NCBI GenBank assembly: GCA_964346275.1
Contig: CAYFUR010000027.1
Coordinates: forward strand, 1-37,061
Length of the DNA: 37,061 bases
Source: CAYFUR01 sp964346275
GTDB taxonomy: Bacteria; Sumerlaeota; Sumerlaeia; SLMS01
Direction: 5' to 3'
Below, piece after piece: positions 1 to 7,663 of the stretch. Numbering within the stretch: position 1 is the stretch's first letter; each line of letters opens with the position of its first letter. The notes under the pieces are model-generated. The model made no database searches and was not told where the DNA came from. It saw nothing but the letters and a program-made list of their open reading frames with translations. The translations under genes and the position numbers were made by a program.

Positions 1-28
1 AGTACGATCTTGGTGTTATTCGGAACAT
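1..28 (-). CDS. Possible 5' end of a divergent gene, cut by the window edge
   Basis: On the minus strand an ATG at 28 is preceded at good spacing by AGGAGAG, and the frame stays open to the window edge (nine codons). A second ATG at 62 opens another frame that is also open to the edge but has no Shine-Dalgarno sequence. Too little is visible to name a product or to be sure there is a gene. Confidence 0.2.
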
Positions 29-62
29 TCGAACTCTCCTGTTGGTGGCCAGTCCATGCCAT

Positions 63-368
63 TAGTGGAATTACAGCAGTATTGCTGTGCTGAATCTGAC
101 TTGTATAGACGTTTATAAGGTATCATTCGGGCAAGGTGCAGTCAGGGCAAGGCATTTCTAACGATATATTGCTGTACCCCAGGAATTACACACTTCTCCC
201 CATACTCAAGTTCGGAAAATCAGCGTTGCGAAGGCACGCCATGTAAATAATATGGTATTATAATTTTGGAATTTCAGGGTCTGCCCGGAGAAAGTGGGAT
301 TGGCACGGGTTCGCGAGCGGGCTAGCTTCGGGGCTGCGTTGAACACTTCGGAGAAACGGACGGAACGG
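63..368. other. A+T-rich intergenic stretch upstream of the fluC operon
   Basis: About 300 bases with no convincing gene, clearly richer in A+T than the rest of the window. It holds one copy of the dispersed octamer GTATAGAC (103-110), two copies of GGGCAAGG (about 129 and 147), and a promoter-like stretch near 226-264. The last 75 bases are G+C rich and could be read as an N-terminal extension of the fluoride channel, but that extension has no hydrophobic character and lies outside the family's usual length. Confidence 0.5.
226..264 (+). promoter_or_regulatory. Possible sigma-70-type promoter of the fluC operon
   Basis: TTGCGA at 226-231 is followed after 16 bases by TAATAT (248-253), and a perfect TATAAT lies at 259-264. 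It is the most promoter-like stretch before the first forward gene. The -35 is weak and the exact -10 cannot be decided by eye. Confidence 0.35.
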
Positions 369-749
369 ATGATCTGGCAAAAAGTGCTTTTGATCGCGTT
401 GGCGGGGGCGATGGGGACGCTGGCGCGCTATGGCCTGGCGGGCGCGGTCCAGCGGGTGATTCCCCCGGGCTTTCCCGGCGGCACGTTTGCCGTCAATGTG
501 CTGGGAAGTTTTCTCTTCGGCATGGTCTGGGTGATCGGCGAGGAGCGCATTCTGATGTCGCCGGAGATGCGCACCGTCATCCTGACGGGATTCATGGGGG
601 CGTTTACGACGTTTTCGACGTTTGTCTTCGAGTCGGAGGCGCTCCTGCGGAACGCGGAGTGGCTCTATTTCGCGGCGAACCTCGGCGGCCAGGTGGTGCT
701 GGGGCTGGCGGCATTGATGCTGGGCATGGCAGCGGGCAAACTCTTCTAG
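369..749 (+). CDS. crcB: FluC/CrcB fluoride channel
   Basis: A 126-residue inner-membrane protein of the Fluc family, which forms dual-topology dimers that let toxic fluoride out of the cell. Four hydrophobic segments are visible. The family signatures are present: G-T-F-A-V-N-V-L-G-S around Asn43, and G-F-M-G-A-F-T-T-F-S-T-F at about 74-85, which carries the Phe-box and pore Ser/Thr residues. The ATG at 369 gives the normal family length (about 125); the frame is open upstream to a GTG-like start at 294 but that adds a non-hydrophobic tail. GGAG-like sequence precedes the start. It is first in a tight co-directional string, 21 bases before the DUF190 gene, a pairing common in bacteria. I see no fluoride riboswitch in the leader. 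Confidence 0.93.
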   Translation: MIWQKVLLIALAGAMGTLARYGLAGAVQRVIPPGFPGGTFAVNVLGSFLFGMVWVIGEERILMSPEMRTVILTGFMGAFTTFSTFVFESEALLRNAEWLYFAANLGGQVVLGLAALMLGMAAGKLF

Positions 750-770
750 GAAGCAATCAGGAGGCGTGAA

Positions 771-1121
771 ATGACTCTACCCGAAAAGGCGCAGGTGCTT
801 CGCATCTTCATCGGCGAAAGCGACAAGCTCGGCCGGCGGCCGCTCTACGAGGCAATCATCTCCGAAGCGCGGCGGCGCAAGCTGGCCGGGGCGACGGCGA
901 TTCGCGGCGTGCTGGGTTTCGGCGCGGAAAGCCACATGCACACGGCGAAAATCCTCCGCCTCTCAGAAGACTTGCCCATGGTGGTGGAAATCGTGGACCA
1001 TCCGGAGAAGATCCAGGAATTTCTCCCCTACGTGGACGAGCATGTGAAGGAGGGCCTTGTGCTGATCGAAGATGTGCGGGTGATTTTCTACGGCGCTCAC
1101 CGCGAGCGCGTCCGCGAATGA
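771..1121 (+). CDS. DUF190 family PII-like protein
   Basis: A 116-residue soluble protein matching DUF190, a small ferredoxin-fold family related to PII signalling proteins. The conserved pattern is visible: an N-terminal L-R-I-F-I-G-E-S strand, then the R-G-V-L-G-F-G-A loop, then H-T-A-K-I-L-R-L-S, and a central P-M-V-V-E-I-V-D strand. The start is well supported by AGGAGGCG seven bases before ATG. DUF190 genes often sit beside crcB; the likely role, not proven, is sensing or tuning fluoride export. The stop overlaps the next start (ATGA), so translation of the next gene is probably coupled. Confidence 0.88.
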   Translation: MTLPEKAQVLRIFIGESDKLGRRPLYEAIISEARRRKLAGATAIRGVLGFGAESHMHTAKILRLSEDLPMVVEIVDHPEKIQEFLPYVDEHVKEGLVLIEDVRVIFYGAHRERVRE

Positions 1122-2044
1122 GTAATCTTGCCCGCATCGTGATCCTGGCCGTTCCGGCGGCGTTTTTCCTGGCGCCGATGGAATGGGCGGGCCTGGCCCC
1201 GGCGGCGGGGGCGGCTGTGGGGCTGCTGGCTTGGTCCGGGGCCGCCGAGCGTCCGCCGCGGCTTTGGGCATGGCTCGCGGTGGGAGTGGGCGTCCTGGTG
1301 GGCATTTTGCGGATTTCGCCGGGGTGGCTGCCCTCGGCTCTTTGCGGGGCGGCGGCGCTCGGGGCGGCTGAACTCCTCGGGCGGAAATCGCCTTCCGCTC
1401 CCCCGCTGGCGTTTGTGCTGCTGGCGGGCGGCGCACTGGCCGGGGGCTGGTTTCTCGGCGGCAAGGCGTCCGGGGGAGAACCGCTCCTTCCCGCGGCCCG
1501 CATCGTGGTGATCGGCGACAGCCTCGCCGCGGGCGTGGGCAGCGGGGCCGACCGTCTCTGGCCGGAAATTCTCGGCGCGCGGCTCAATGCCGACGTGGTC
1601 AACCTTTCAAAAGCGGGCGACACCGTGGACGATGCGTATAGACGATGGGGCGACCGGGCAGGCGCGGGGCGGTGGAAGGCGGGCAATCCGGAATGGCGGC
1701 CGGAACTGATCATCGTCGAGCTGGGCGGGAACGATATCCAGACAAACCGGGGCAGCGACGCGGTCGAACGAGGCCTGCGGCGCTGGGTCGAGACGCTCCC
1801 CTCCGATGTGCCGGTCTTGCTGGTCGCCGTGCCGGGCAGCATCCTGGGGGTCAGCGATGACTATAAGGGGACCTGGTGGCGGGTGGCGAGAGACTACGAA
1901 AACGTGCACCACATGGACCGCAAGGCGCTGAGGTCGATCTTCGGCAATCCGCGCTATACATTGCCGGACCGGATCCACTTCAGCCAGGCGGGGCATGAGT
2001 ATTTTGCCGAACTTGTGGCCGAGCGAATCACGAAAGGCGGTTGA
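1118..2044 (+). CDS. Membrane-anchored SGNH/GDSL hydrolase
   Basis: 308 residues. The first ~120 are strongly hydrophobic, with about four predicted membrane segments and few charges. The C-terminal ~180 residues form an SGNH esterase/lipase domain: block I G-D-S-L-A-A-G with catalytic Ser135, block III G-G-N-D (oxyanion Gly and Asn) near residue 205, and block V D-R-I-H-F with Asp284 and His287. This is the TesA/arylesterase-like layout, with the catalytic domain probably on one face of the membrane. The substrate (acyl ester, or acetylated glycan) cannot be read from sequence. It starts inside the stop of the DUF190 gene and ends 3 bases before the pterin-binding gene, so it belongs to the same operon. 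Confidence 0.85.
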   Translation: MSNLARIVILAVPAAFFLAPMEWAGLAPAAGAAVGLLAWSGAAERPPRLWAWLAVGVGVLVGILRISPGWLPSALCGAAALGAAELLGRKSPSAPPLAFVLLAGGALAGGWFLGGKASGGEPLLPAARIVVIGDSLAAGVGSGADRLWPEILGARLNADVVNLSKAGDTVDDAYRRWGDRAGAGRWKAGNPEWRPELIIVELGGNDIQTNRGSDAVERGLRRWVETLPSDVPVLLVAVPGSILGVSDDYKGTWWRVARDYENVHHMDRKALRSIFGNPRYTLPDRIHFSQAGHEYFAELVAERITKGG

Positions 2045-2047
2045 ACC

Positions 2048-2875
2048 ATGTCGACCGATCTCTATAAACGAGGCTCTCCCACGCGTATCGCGGCGGCGAT
2101 CAACGTGAGCCCCGAATCCTTTTTTGAAGGCTCCGTGGCAAAAGGGGAAATGCAGCTCGAAACGGCGGTGCGCAAGGCGGAAGCGGAAGGCGCGAGCCTC
2201 ATCGACATCGGAGCCATGTCCACCGCGCCCTACAAGGAAACGCGGATTTCCGCCAAGGAAGAGATGCGCCGCATGACCGCCGCGGTGGCCTCGACCCATG
2301 GGGTGGCCCAGCTTCCCATCAGTGCGGATACTCAGCGGGCCAACGTGGCTCATGCCGCGCTCGAGGCCGGGGCCGCGTTGATCAACGATGTTTCCGCCCT
2401 CCGGAACGATCCGGAAATGGCGCGCGTGATTGCGGGCTACCATGCCGGGGTCATCCTCATGGCAAATGATGATCCGGAGTTGGATGAGAGAGGCCGCCAG
2501 CCCCACGAGATCGTGCTGGATTTGCTCGAGCAAGCGCTGGAACGGGCTGATCAGGGGGGGATCAATCGCGAGAAAATCATCCTCGATCCCGGGTTCGGAT
2601 TTTTCCGCCACCGCTCGGCCGCGTGGTATGAATTCGACATGGATCTGCTGAAGAACCTGGACAAATTTCGCGCCCTCGGTTTTCCGCTGATGCTGGGGGT
2701 TTCGCGGAAATCCTTTTTCCGCAAGGTGCTGGGCCGCGCGAAAGCGGAAGACCGGCTGGCGGGCTCCCTGGCTGTCGCTGTGCATGCGGCCCAGGCCAAC
2801 GTGGAGTGGCTTCGTGTTCACGATGTGGCCGAGACGTGTGACATTCTGAAGATGACCGAGTTGCTGCGAGATTGA
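2048..2875 (+). CDS. folP: Dihydropteroate synthase-like pterin-binding enzyme (archaeal-type motifs)
   Basis: 275 residues with the DHPS TIM-barrel signatures in order: A-I-N-V-S-P-E-S-F-F in place of the usual N-V-T-P-D-S-F; D-I-G-A-M-S-T-A-P-Y in place of G-G-E-S-T-R-P-G; S-A-D-T; I-N-D-V-S-A; I-L-D-P-G-F-G-F-F-R near residue 180; and G-V-S-R-K-S-F-F. The family joins 7,8-dihydropterin pyrophosphate to p-aminobenzoate in folate synthesis. The MSTAPY loop and G-F-F-R segment recall archaeal DHPS proteins more than bacterial FolP (recollection, not a search), so the acceptor could differ from pABA. The start follows the previous stop by 3 bases with no strong ribosome binding site, which suggests coupling. 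The folP symbol is given for the family, not proven function. Confidence 0.78.
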   Translation: MSTDLYKRGSPTRIAAAINVSPESFFEGSVAKGEMQLETAVRKAEAEGASLIDIGAMSTAPYKETRISAKEEMRRMTAAVASTHGVAQLPISADTQRANVAHAALEAGAALINDVSALRNDPEMARVIAGYHAGVILMANDDPELDERGRQPHEIVLDLLEQALERADQGGINREKIILDPGFGFFRHRSAAWYEFDMDLLKNLDKFRALGFPLMLGVSRKSFFRKVLGRAKAEDRLAGSLAVAVHAAQANVEWLRVHDVAETCDILKMTELLRD

Positions 2876-2947
2876 TTCCGGCTTGCACTCGCGGCGCGTC
2901 CAACAAAAGCTGGCGAGTTTGCCAATTCCCGATGAAGGAGGCCAGCC

Positions 2948-4318
2948 TTGGAGGATTTGCTGCCGCGTTTACTCCCATTTGCCGGAATAGCCACCATGGT
3001 GGGCTTCTGTCTGCTCATGAGTTCGGATTGGAAGGCGGCGCTGCGCCGATGGCCTCTCGTCGCCTGGGGCTTCGGACTCCAGTTCTCCTTTGCCGTGCTG
3101 ATTCTCCGCTGGGGGCCTGGCAAAGCGCTTTTCGACATCCTCAACGATGTCTTTGTCGCGGTGATCAATTGCACCTATGCGGGGGCGGAATTTGTCTTCG
3201 GCCCGCTGGCCACGCCTTTCGGTGATGAAAACGTCGCCACGGTGGGCTATGTCAAAGAAGCGGTCGCGGGAAATCCCCAGGCGACGAATGACGGATTCAT
3301 TTTTGCCTTCTATGTCCTCTCGACGATTATTTTTTTCAGCGCCTTAACATCGATTCTCTATCATTTGGGGATATTACAGAAGCTGGTGATGGGCGTTGCC
3401 TGGGTTATGCAGCGCACGATGAAGACCAGCGGCGCGGAAACGCTGAGCGCCTCGGGGAATATCTTCGTCGGCCAGACAGAAGCGCCTCTTCTTGTGCGGC
3501 CCTTCATTGGCAAAATGACCGATAGCGAGTTGATGACCGTAATGACCGGCGGCTTTGCCACGGTGGCGGGCAGTGTCATGGCTTCCTACATCGGCGTGCT
3601 GAGTGGCTCGATCCCTGGCATTGCAGGCCATCTGTTGGCGGCATCGATCATGTCGGCGCCGGCGGCGCTGCTTTTTGGAAAACTCATTGTGCCGGAAACC
3701 TCGCGGCCGGAAACCGCCGACACGATGGATATACGCGTGGAGAAGGAATCGGTGAATGTGATCGATGCGGCCGCAGTGGGCACGACCACGGGGGTCAAGC
3801 TCGCCCTCAATGTCGGCGGCATGCTCCTGGCCTTTCTGGCCCTCATCGCCCTGATGGACCTGTTGCTCAATGGCTGGGCCCGGCTGGTGGTCTGGTCCTT
3901 TTTCGGCGGAGACGTGGCGCAGGAGTTTGCGGCGGAACCGCCCGCCTGGATTACGCTGCGGGGAATCGTCAGCTATATTTTCTCACCGCTGGCCTATCTG
4001 CTGGGTATCACCGACTGGCAGGAAGCGCGCGCCGTGGGCGAACTTCTCGGTATCAAAATGGTGGCCAACGAATTTGTCGCGTATCTCGATCTGTCGGCGC
4101 TCAGCGCAGCGGGAGAACTTTCGGAGCGAACGCGAATCATCGCTTCCTATGCGCTTTGCGGTTTTGCGAACTTCGGATCCATCGGCATCCAGATCGGCGG
4201 CCTCGCGGTCATGGCTCCCGAGCGGCGCCCCGACCTGTCGCGCCTCGGCCTGCGGGCGATGCTGGCGGGAACATTCGCGGCCAATGCGACCGGTTGCGTC
4301 GCGGCGATCCTGATCTGA
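2948..4318 (+). CDS. Concentrative nucleoside transporter (CNT/NupC family)
   Basis: A 456-residue multi-pass membrane protein. It shows the CNT hallmark G-Q-T-E-A-P-L in the segment F-V-G-Q-T-E-A-P-L-L-V, the following T-G-G-F-A-T-V-A-G-S-V, and the C-terminal N-F-G-S-I-G-I-Q-I-G-G. The family imports nucleosides with Na+ or H+. The start is TTG at 2948, chosen because AAGGAGG lies seven bases upstream and the N-terminus then begins directly before the first membrane helix. It lies 72 bases downstream of the DHPS gene and in the same direction, so it may be the next cistron or have its own promoter. Confidence 0.9.
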   Translation: MEDLLPRLLPFAGIATMVGFCLLMSSDWKAALRRWPLVAWGFGLQFSFAVLILRWGPGKALFDILNDVFVAVINCTYAGAEFVFGPLATPFGDENVATVGYVKEAVAGNPQATNDGFIFAFYVLSTIIFFSALTSILYHLGILQKLVMGVAWVMQRTMKTSGAETLSASGNIFVGQTEAPLLVRPFIGKMTDSELMTVMTGGFATVAGSVMASYIGVLSGSIPGIAGHLLAASIMSAPAALLFGKLIVPETSRPETADTMDIRVEKESVNVIDAAAVGTTTGVKLALNVGGMLLAFLALIALMDLLLNGWARLVVWSFFGGDVAQEFAAEPPAWITLRGIVSYIFSPLAYLLGITDWQEARAVGELLGIKMVANEFVAYLDLSALSAAGELSERTRIIASYALCGFANFGSIGIQIGGLAVMAPERRPDLSRLGLRAMLAGTFAANATGCVAAILI

Positions 4319-4334
4319 TGAGGGTGGTATGTAA

Positions 4335-4378
4335 CTCGCTCCCCGGGCTTGAGGGGAAAGACCATCCCAGTGAGCGAG
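4335..4378 (+). promoter_or_regulatory. Inverted repeat just before the photolyase start
   Basis: CTCGCT (4335-4340) pairs with AGCGAG (4373-4378), and inside it CCCC (4341-4344) pairs with GGGG (4353-4356). The outer arm ends seven bases before the photolyase ATG, where the ribosome binding site would sit. There is no T-run, so it is not a typical terminator; a translational control hairpin is possible but unproven. Confidence 0.3.
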
Positions 4379-4385
4379 CATTCGA

Positions 4386-6056
4386 ATGAGCGCTTTCCAA
4401 AAAGAGCTGCGCAAGAACCGGAACGATCCTTCCGGCCGCCGGTGGATTTACGTACCCTTTGATCAGCTCCATGACGAAATCGGCCCTCTGGGCGAGACAC
4501 CGCCCTCGGAGGCGGGGATTGTTCTCGTGGAAAGCCGCTGGTGGCTTTCCCGCCGTCCTTACCATCGCCAGAAGCTGGGATTCATCCTGGCCAACATGCG
4601 AAACTTTGCGCTCGAACAAGCCCGGCGCGGTGTTGCCGTCCTTTATAGACAAACCGAAAAATCGATACGAGGCGAATTGGAAGAGATCATCGGTGAGACC
4701 GGATCGCTCGTCGTCATGGAGCCAGCCGAGCGGGAGCTTCGCAAGGAACTGGAGCCGCTCATCGAAAAAGGCCACATGCATTCTGTTCCCCATGAGGGGT
4801 GGATCACAACCCGCGCAGAGTTCGAAAAAAGTGCTGGCAAAAGTCCGCCCTGGCGCATGGATTCGTTTTATCGCCGAGTGCGCCAGGAGACAGGCCTTCT
4901 GATGGAGGATGGCAACCCGGCGGGGGGAAAATACAGCCATGATCCGGACAACCGGCTGGCATGGCGGGGGAAACCTCCGGCTCCCGATCCGCCAGCCTTC
5001 CGCATGGATGCAATTAAGAAGGAAATACAGGAAGAGATTGAATCCGTCTATACAGATCATCCGGGCCAGCTTGATTTACGAGCGATTCCAGCAAAGAAAA
5101 GTGAAGCGGAGCGTTTCTGGAATTGGGCGAAGTCACACGTTATGGAGGAATTCGGCCCATACGAGGACGCGATGTCGACGCAATCGCGGGGGCTCTTTCA
5201 CACGCGCCTTTCTCCGCTGATCAACATCCACCGCCTTTTGCCAAAGCGCATCCTGCTTGAGGCGGCCGAGTTGGATATTCCGCTCAACAGCAAAGAAGGC
5301 TTCATCCGCCAAGTGATCGGATGGCGGGAGTTCATGAAACACGTGCACGACGCGACCGATGGCTTTCGCAAGCTGCCGGATCAAAAGGCCGGAATCGCGC
5401 GGGAACCAGGGGATGGGGGTTACGAACGCTGGGCCGGGAAAAGATGGCCGGGCGGCCAAACGCTGATAGGAATCGATGGCGGTTCCACGGCGTCCTGGCT
5501 GGGCGCTGGCGAGCCCCTGCCTCCGGCTTTCTGGGGCACGCCTTCCGGGATGCACTGCCTCGACACTGTGGTGGAATCCGTCTGGGAGGAAGGATGGTCC
5601 CACCATATTACGCGGCTGATGATCTTATCGAATATCGCCTCCTTGCTTGATGTGTCGCCCCGGGAAATCACCGACTGGTTCTGGGCCGCGTATAGCGATG
5701 CATACGACTGGGTCGTAGAGCCCAACGTGATGGGCATGGGAACCTTTGCGCTGGGACCGCTCTTTACGACAAAGCCGTACGTGTCCGGTTCATCGTATAT
5801 CAACAAGATGAGCGACTACTGCAAAGAATGCCGCTTCTCCCCCGCCGGCAATTGCCCGATCAAGCGCCTTTATTGGGCCTATCTCGACCGCCACTACGAC
5901 AGCTTGAAGGATAATATCCGGATGCGGATGATCCTGCGGACACTGGAAAAACGAAGCGCGTCCGATAAGGAGAAGGACCGGGATGTGTTCGAGACAACAA
6001 GCGAGAAACTCCTGGCGGGAGAAGAATTACGGCCAGAACATTTCTCCGCGAAGTAA
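4386..6056 (+). CDS. FeS-type photolyase / prokaryotic (6-4) photolyase family (FeS-BCP/PhrB-like)
   Basis: A 556-residue flavoprotein of the iron-sulfur bacterial cryptochrome/photolyase group, which repairs UV (6-4) lesions with light. It has the N-terminal Rossmann region, then the M-D-S-F-Y-R-R-V-R-Q segment followed by G-N-P-A-G-G-K-Y, and the FAD-binding C-terminal half with H-H-I-T-R-L-M-I. Four cysteines fit the [4Fe-4S] ligands: Cys391, Cys479, Cys482 and Cys490. In Agrobacterium PhrB the pattern is 350/438/441/454, so the 88 and 3 spacings are identical and the last is shorter. It is the last gene of the forward string and converges on the DNA ligase gene with a 5-base gap and no terminator between them. 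The ATG at 4386 lacks a strong ribosome binding site. Confidence 0.92.
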   Translation: MSAFQKELRKNRNDPSGRRWIYVPFDQLHDEIGPLGETPPSEAGIVLVESRWWLSRRPYHRQKLGFILANMRNFALEQARRGVAVLYRQTEKSIRGELEEIIGETGSLVVMEPAERELRKELEPLIEKGHMHSVPHEGWITTRAEFEKSAGKSPPWRMDSFYRRVRQETGLLMEDGNPAGGKYSHDPDNRLAWRGKPPAPDPPAFRMDAIKKEIQEEIESVYTDHPGQLDLRAIPAKKSEAERFWNWAKSHVMEEFGPYEDAMSTQSRGLFHTRLSPLINIHRLLPKRILLEAAELDIPLNSKEGFIRQVIGWREFMKHVHDATDGFRKLPDQKAGIAREPGDGGYERWAGKRWPGGQTLIGIDGGSTASWLGAGEPLPPAFWGTPSGMHCLDTVVESVWEEGWSHHITRLMILSNIASLLDVSPREITDWFWAAYSDAYDWVVEPNVMGMGTFALGPLFTTKPYVSGSSYINKMSDYCKECRFSPAGNCPIKRLYWAYLDRHYDSLKDNIRMRMILRTLEKRSASDKEKDRDVFETTSEKLLAGEELRPEHFSAK

Positions 6057-6061
6057 GCCCT

Positions 6062-7663
6062 TCAGTCGTTGCCTTCCGCCTCGCGCAGAAGCGCCTCCAT
6101 CGTTTCGATGGAATCCGCCTCTTCCGGCTTTTTGTCCGTGCGCCAGCGGGCCATGCGGGGAAAACGCACGGCGATGCCGGATTTGTGGCGAGTGGAGCGC
6201 TGGATGCCCTCGAACGCCAGTTCAAAAACCTGCTCGGGTTTGACAACACGCACCGGCCCGAAACGATCGATGGTGTTTCGGCGAATCCAGTTGTCGACTC
6301 GCCGTATTTCCTGATCGGTGAGGCCGGAATAGGCTTTTGCGATCGGCACCAGGTCACCCTCTTTCCAAATGCCGAATGTATAGTCCGTATAGAGGCTCGC
6401 CCGGCGCCCATGACCACGCTGGGCATAGATCATCACCGCGTCGATGGTGAAGGGGTCGACCTTCCACTTCCACCAGTCGCCCTTCACGCGTCCAACCTGG
6501 TAGGGCGACTCGCGCCGCTTGATCATGAAGCCCTCGACGCGCCGGCGCCGTGACTGTTTTCTGAGTTCGGCCAGATCCTCCCAAGACTCTTCCCCAACCA
6601 AAGGCGAGAGGATCAGAGGCACGCCGCGTATTTCCTCGATCAGATTTTCCAGTTTACGCCGCCGCTCTTTCAAGGGCTCCCCGCGTATATCCAGGCCGCC
6701 ACGCTCGAGAAGATCGAAAGCCATAAAGGCCGCCGGCGCGTCAGCCAGGAGTTTCTTGCCAGCCTTCTTGCGGCCAATGCGTTTTTGCAGAACGGAAAAG
6801 GGAAGCACGCCGTCGCGCCACGCAACAATTTCCCCGTCAAGCACTGTTCCACTGGGAAGTGCCTTGCCGACCAGTTCCAGCTCGGGGTAGCGATCGGTCA
6901 CGAGTTCTTCCCCGCGCGACCAGACAAGCACCTTGCCCTGGCGTTTGATTATCTGGGCACGGATGCCATCCCACTTCCATTCCACCTGCCACTCTTGAAG
7001 ATCACCCAGTTCCGCTGCCGGATCCACCTCCAAAGGATAAGCGAGAAAAAAGGGATAAGGACGGGTGATATCCGAGTCGCCGGGCTCGGGAGAGACAATG
7101 CGCCGATAGTCTTCGGGGGTGGGCTGCCACTCGCCCATGATGCGGTGGGCCATCTCCGCTTTCGGAATCCCGGACACAGAGGCCAGCGCCCGCGTGACCA
7201 GCGTGCGTGAAACGCCGACGCGAAATCCCCCGAGCATCAACTTGTGCCAGACGAAGCGCTGCTCGGTATTGAAGTCCCGCCATATAGACGCCAGGATTTC
7301 CTTTCGTTCTGTTTCGTGCAGGGATTTGAGCGGACGCAGCTTCTCTTCGACAAGGCGATGGAGCGGCTGGAGCGTCCCTTCTTCCTTTTCCGGAAGGAGA
7401 AGAGCCATCGTTTCCGAGAGATCACCCACGGTGTCATAGCACTCCTCCACAATCCAAAGGGGATAGCCGGTTTCTTCGGCGATCCATTGGCGAAGCTGGG
7501 TCGAATTGACGCCCCGCGGGATGCGGTTTCCCGTGAGAAACCAAAGCGCCCAGGCGGCATCCTCCGGCGGGGCTTCGGTGAAATAACGCTCCAGCGCTGC
7601 CACCTTCTCCGTCGTTCGGTTGGATTCATCCAGTTCGGTATAGAGACGCGTAAATCGCTGCAT
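6062..7663 (-). CDS. ligB: ATP-dependent DNA ligase, LigB type
   Basis: A 533-residue ATP-dependent DNA ligase. The adenylated lysine is Lys230 in E-W-K-W-D-G-I-R (motif I, KxDGxR). Motif III is visible in V-L-D-G-E-I-V-A-W, motif IV in G-F-M-I-K-R, and motif V in W-W-K-W-K-V. The N-terminal ~200 residues match the DNA-binding domain of this group. It begins directly after the stop of the exonuclease gene (TGA followed at once by ATG), so the two are one operon with coupled translation. In other bacteria these two form a set with an Lhr-like helicase and a PdeM-like phosphoesterase, but neither is present here. Probable role: an auxiliary nick-sealing pathway beside the NAD-dependent ligase. 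Confidence 0.93.
   Translation of the reverse strand: MQRFTRLYTELDESNRTTEKVAALERYFTEAPPEDAAWALWFLTGNRIPRGVNSTQLRQWIAEETGYPLWIVEECYDTVGDLSETMALLLPEKEEGTLQPLHRLVEEKLRPLKSLHETERKEILASIWRDFNTEQRFVWHKLMLGGFRVGVSRTLVTRALASVSGIPKAEMAHRIMGEWQPTPEDYRRIVSPEPGDSDITRPYPFFLAYPLEVDPAAELGDLQEWQVEWKWDGIRAQIIKRQGKVLVWSRGEELVTDRYPELELVGKALPSGTVLDGEIVAWRDGVLPFSVLQKRIGRKKAGKKLLADAPAAFMAFDLLERGGLDIRGEPLKERRRKLENLIEEIRGVPLILSPLVGEESWEDLAELRKQSRRRRVEGFMIKRRESPYQVGRVKGDWWKWKVDPFTIDAVMIYAQRGHGRRASLYTDYTFGIWKEGDLVPIAKAYSGLTDQEIRRVDNWIRRNTIDRFGPVRVVKPEQVFELAFEGIQRSTRHKSGIAVRFPRMARWRTDKKPEEADSIETMEALLREAEGND

Noticed and set aside
300..315. Sigma-54-like TTGGCAC before crcB
   Set aside because: The GG to GC distance is 9 bases in place of 10, and the -12 half is poor.
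270..368. Possible fluoride riboswitch before crcB
   Set aside because: The conserved pseudoknot pieces of the fluoride aptamer (GGxGAUG and a matching CCxCC end) are not seen in this leader.
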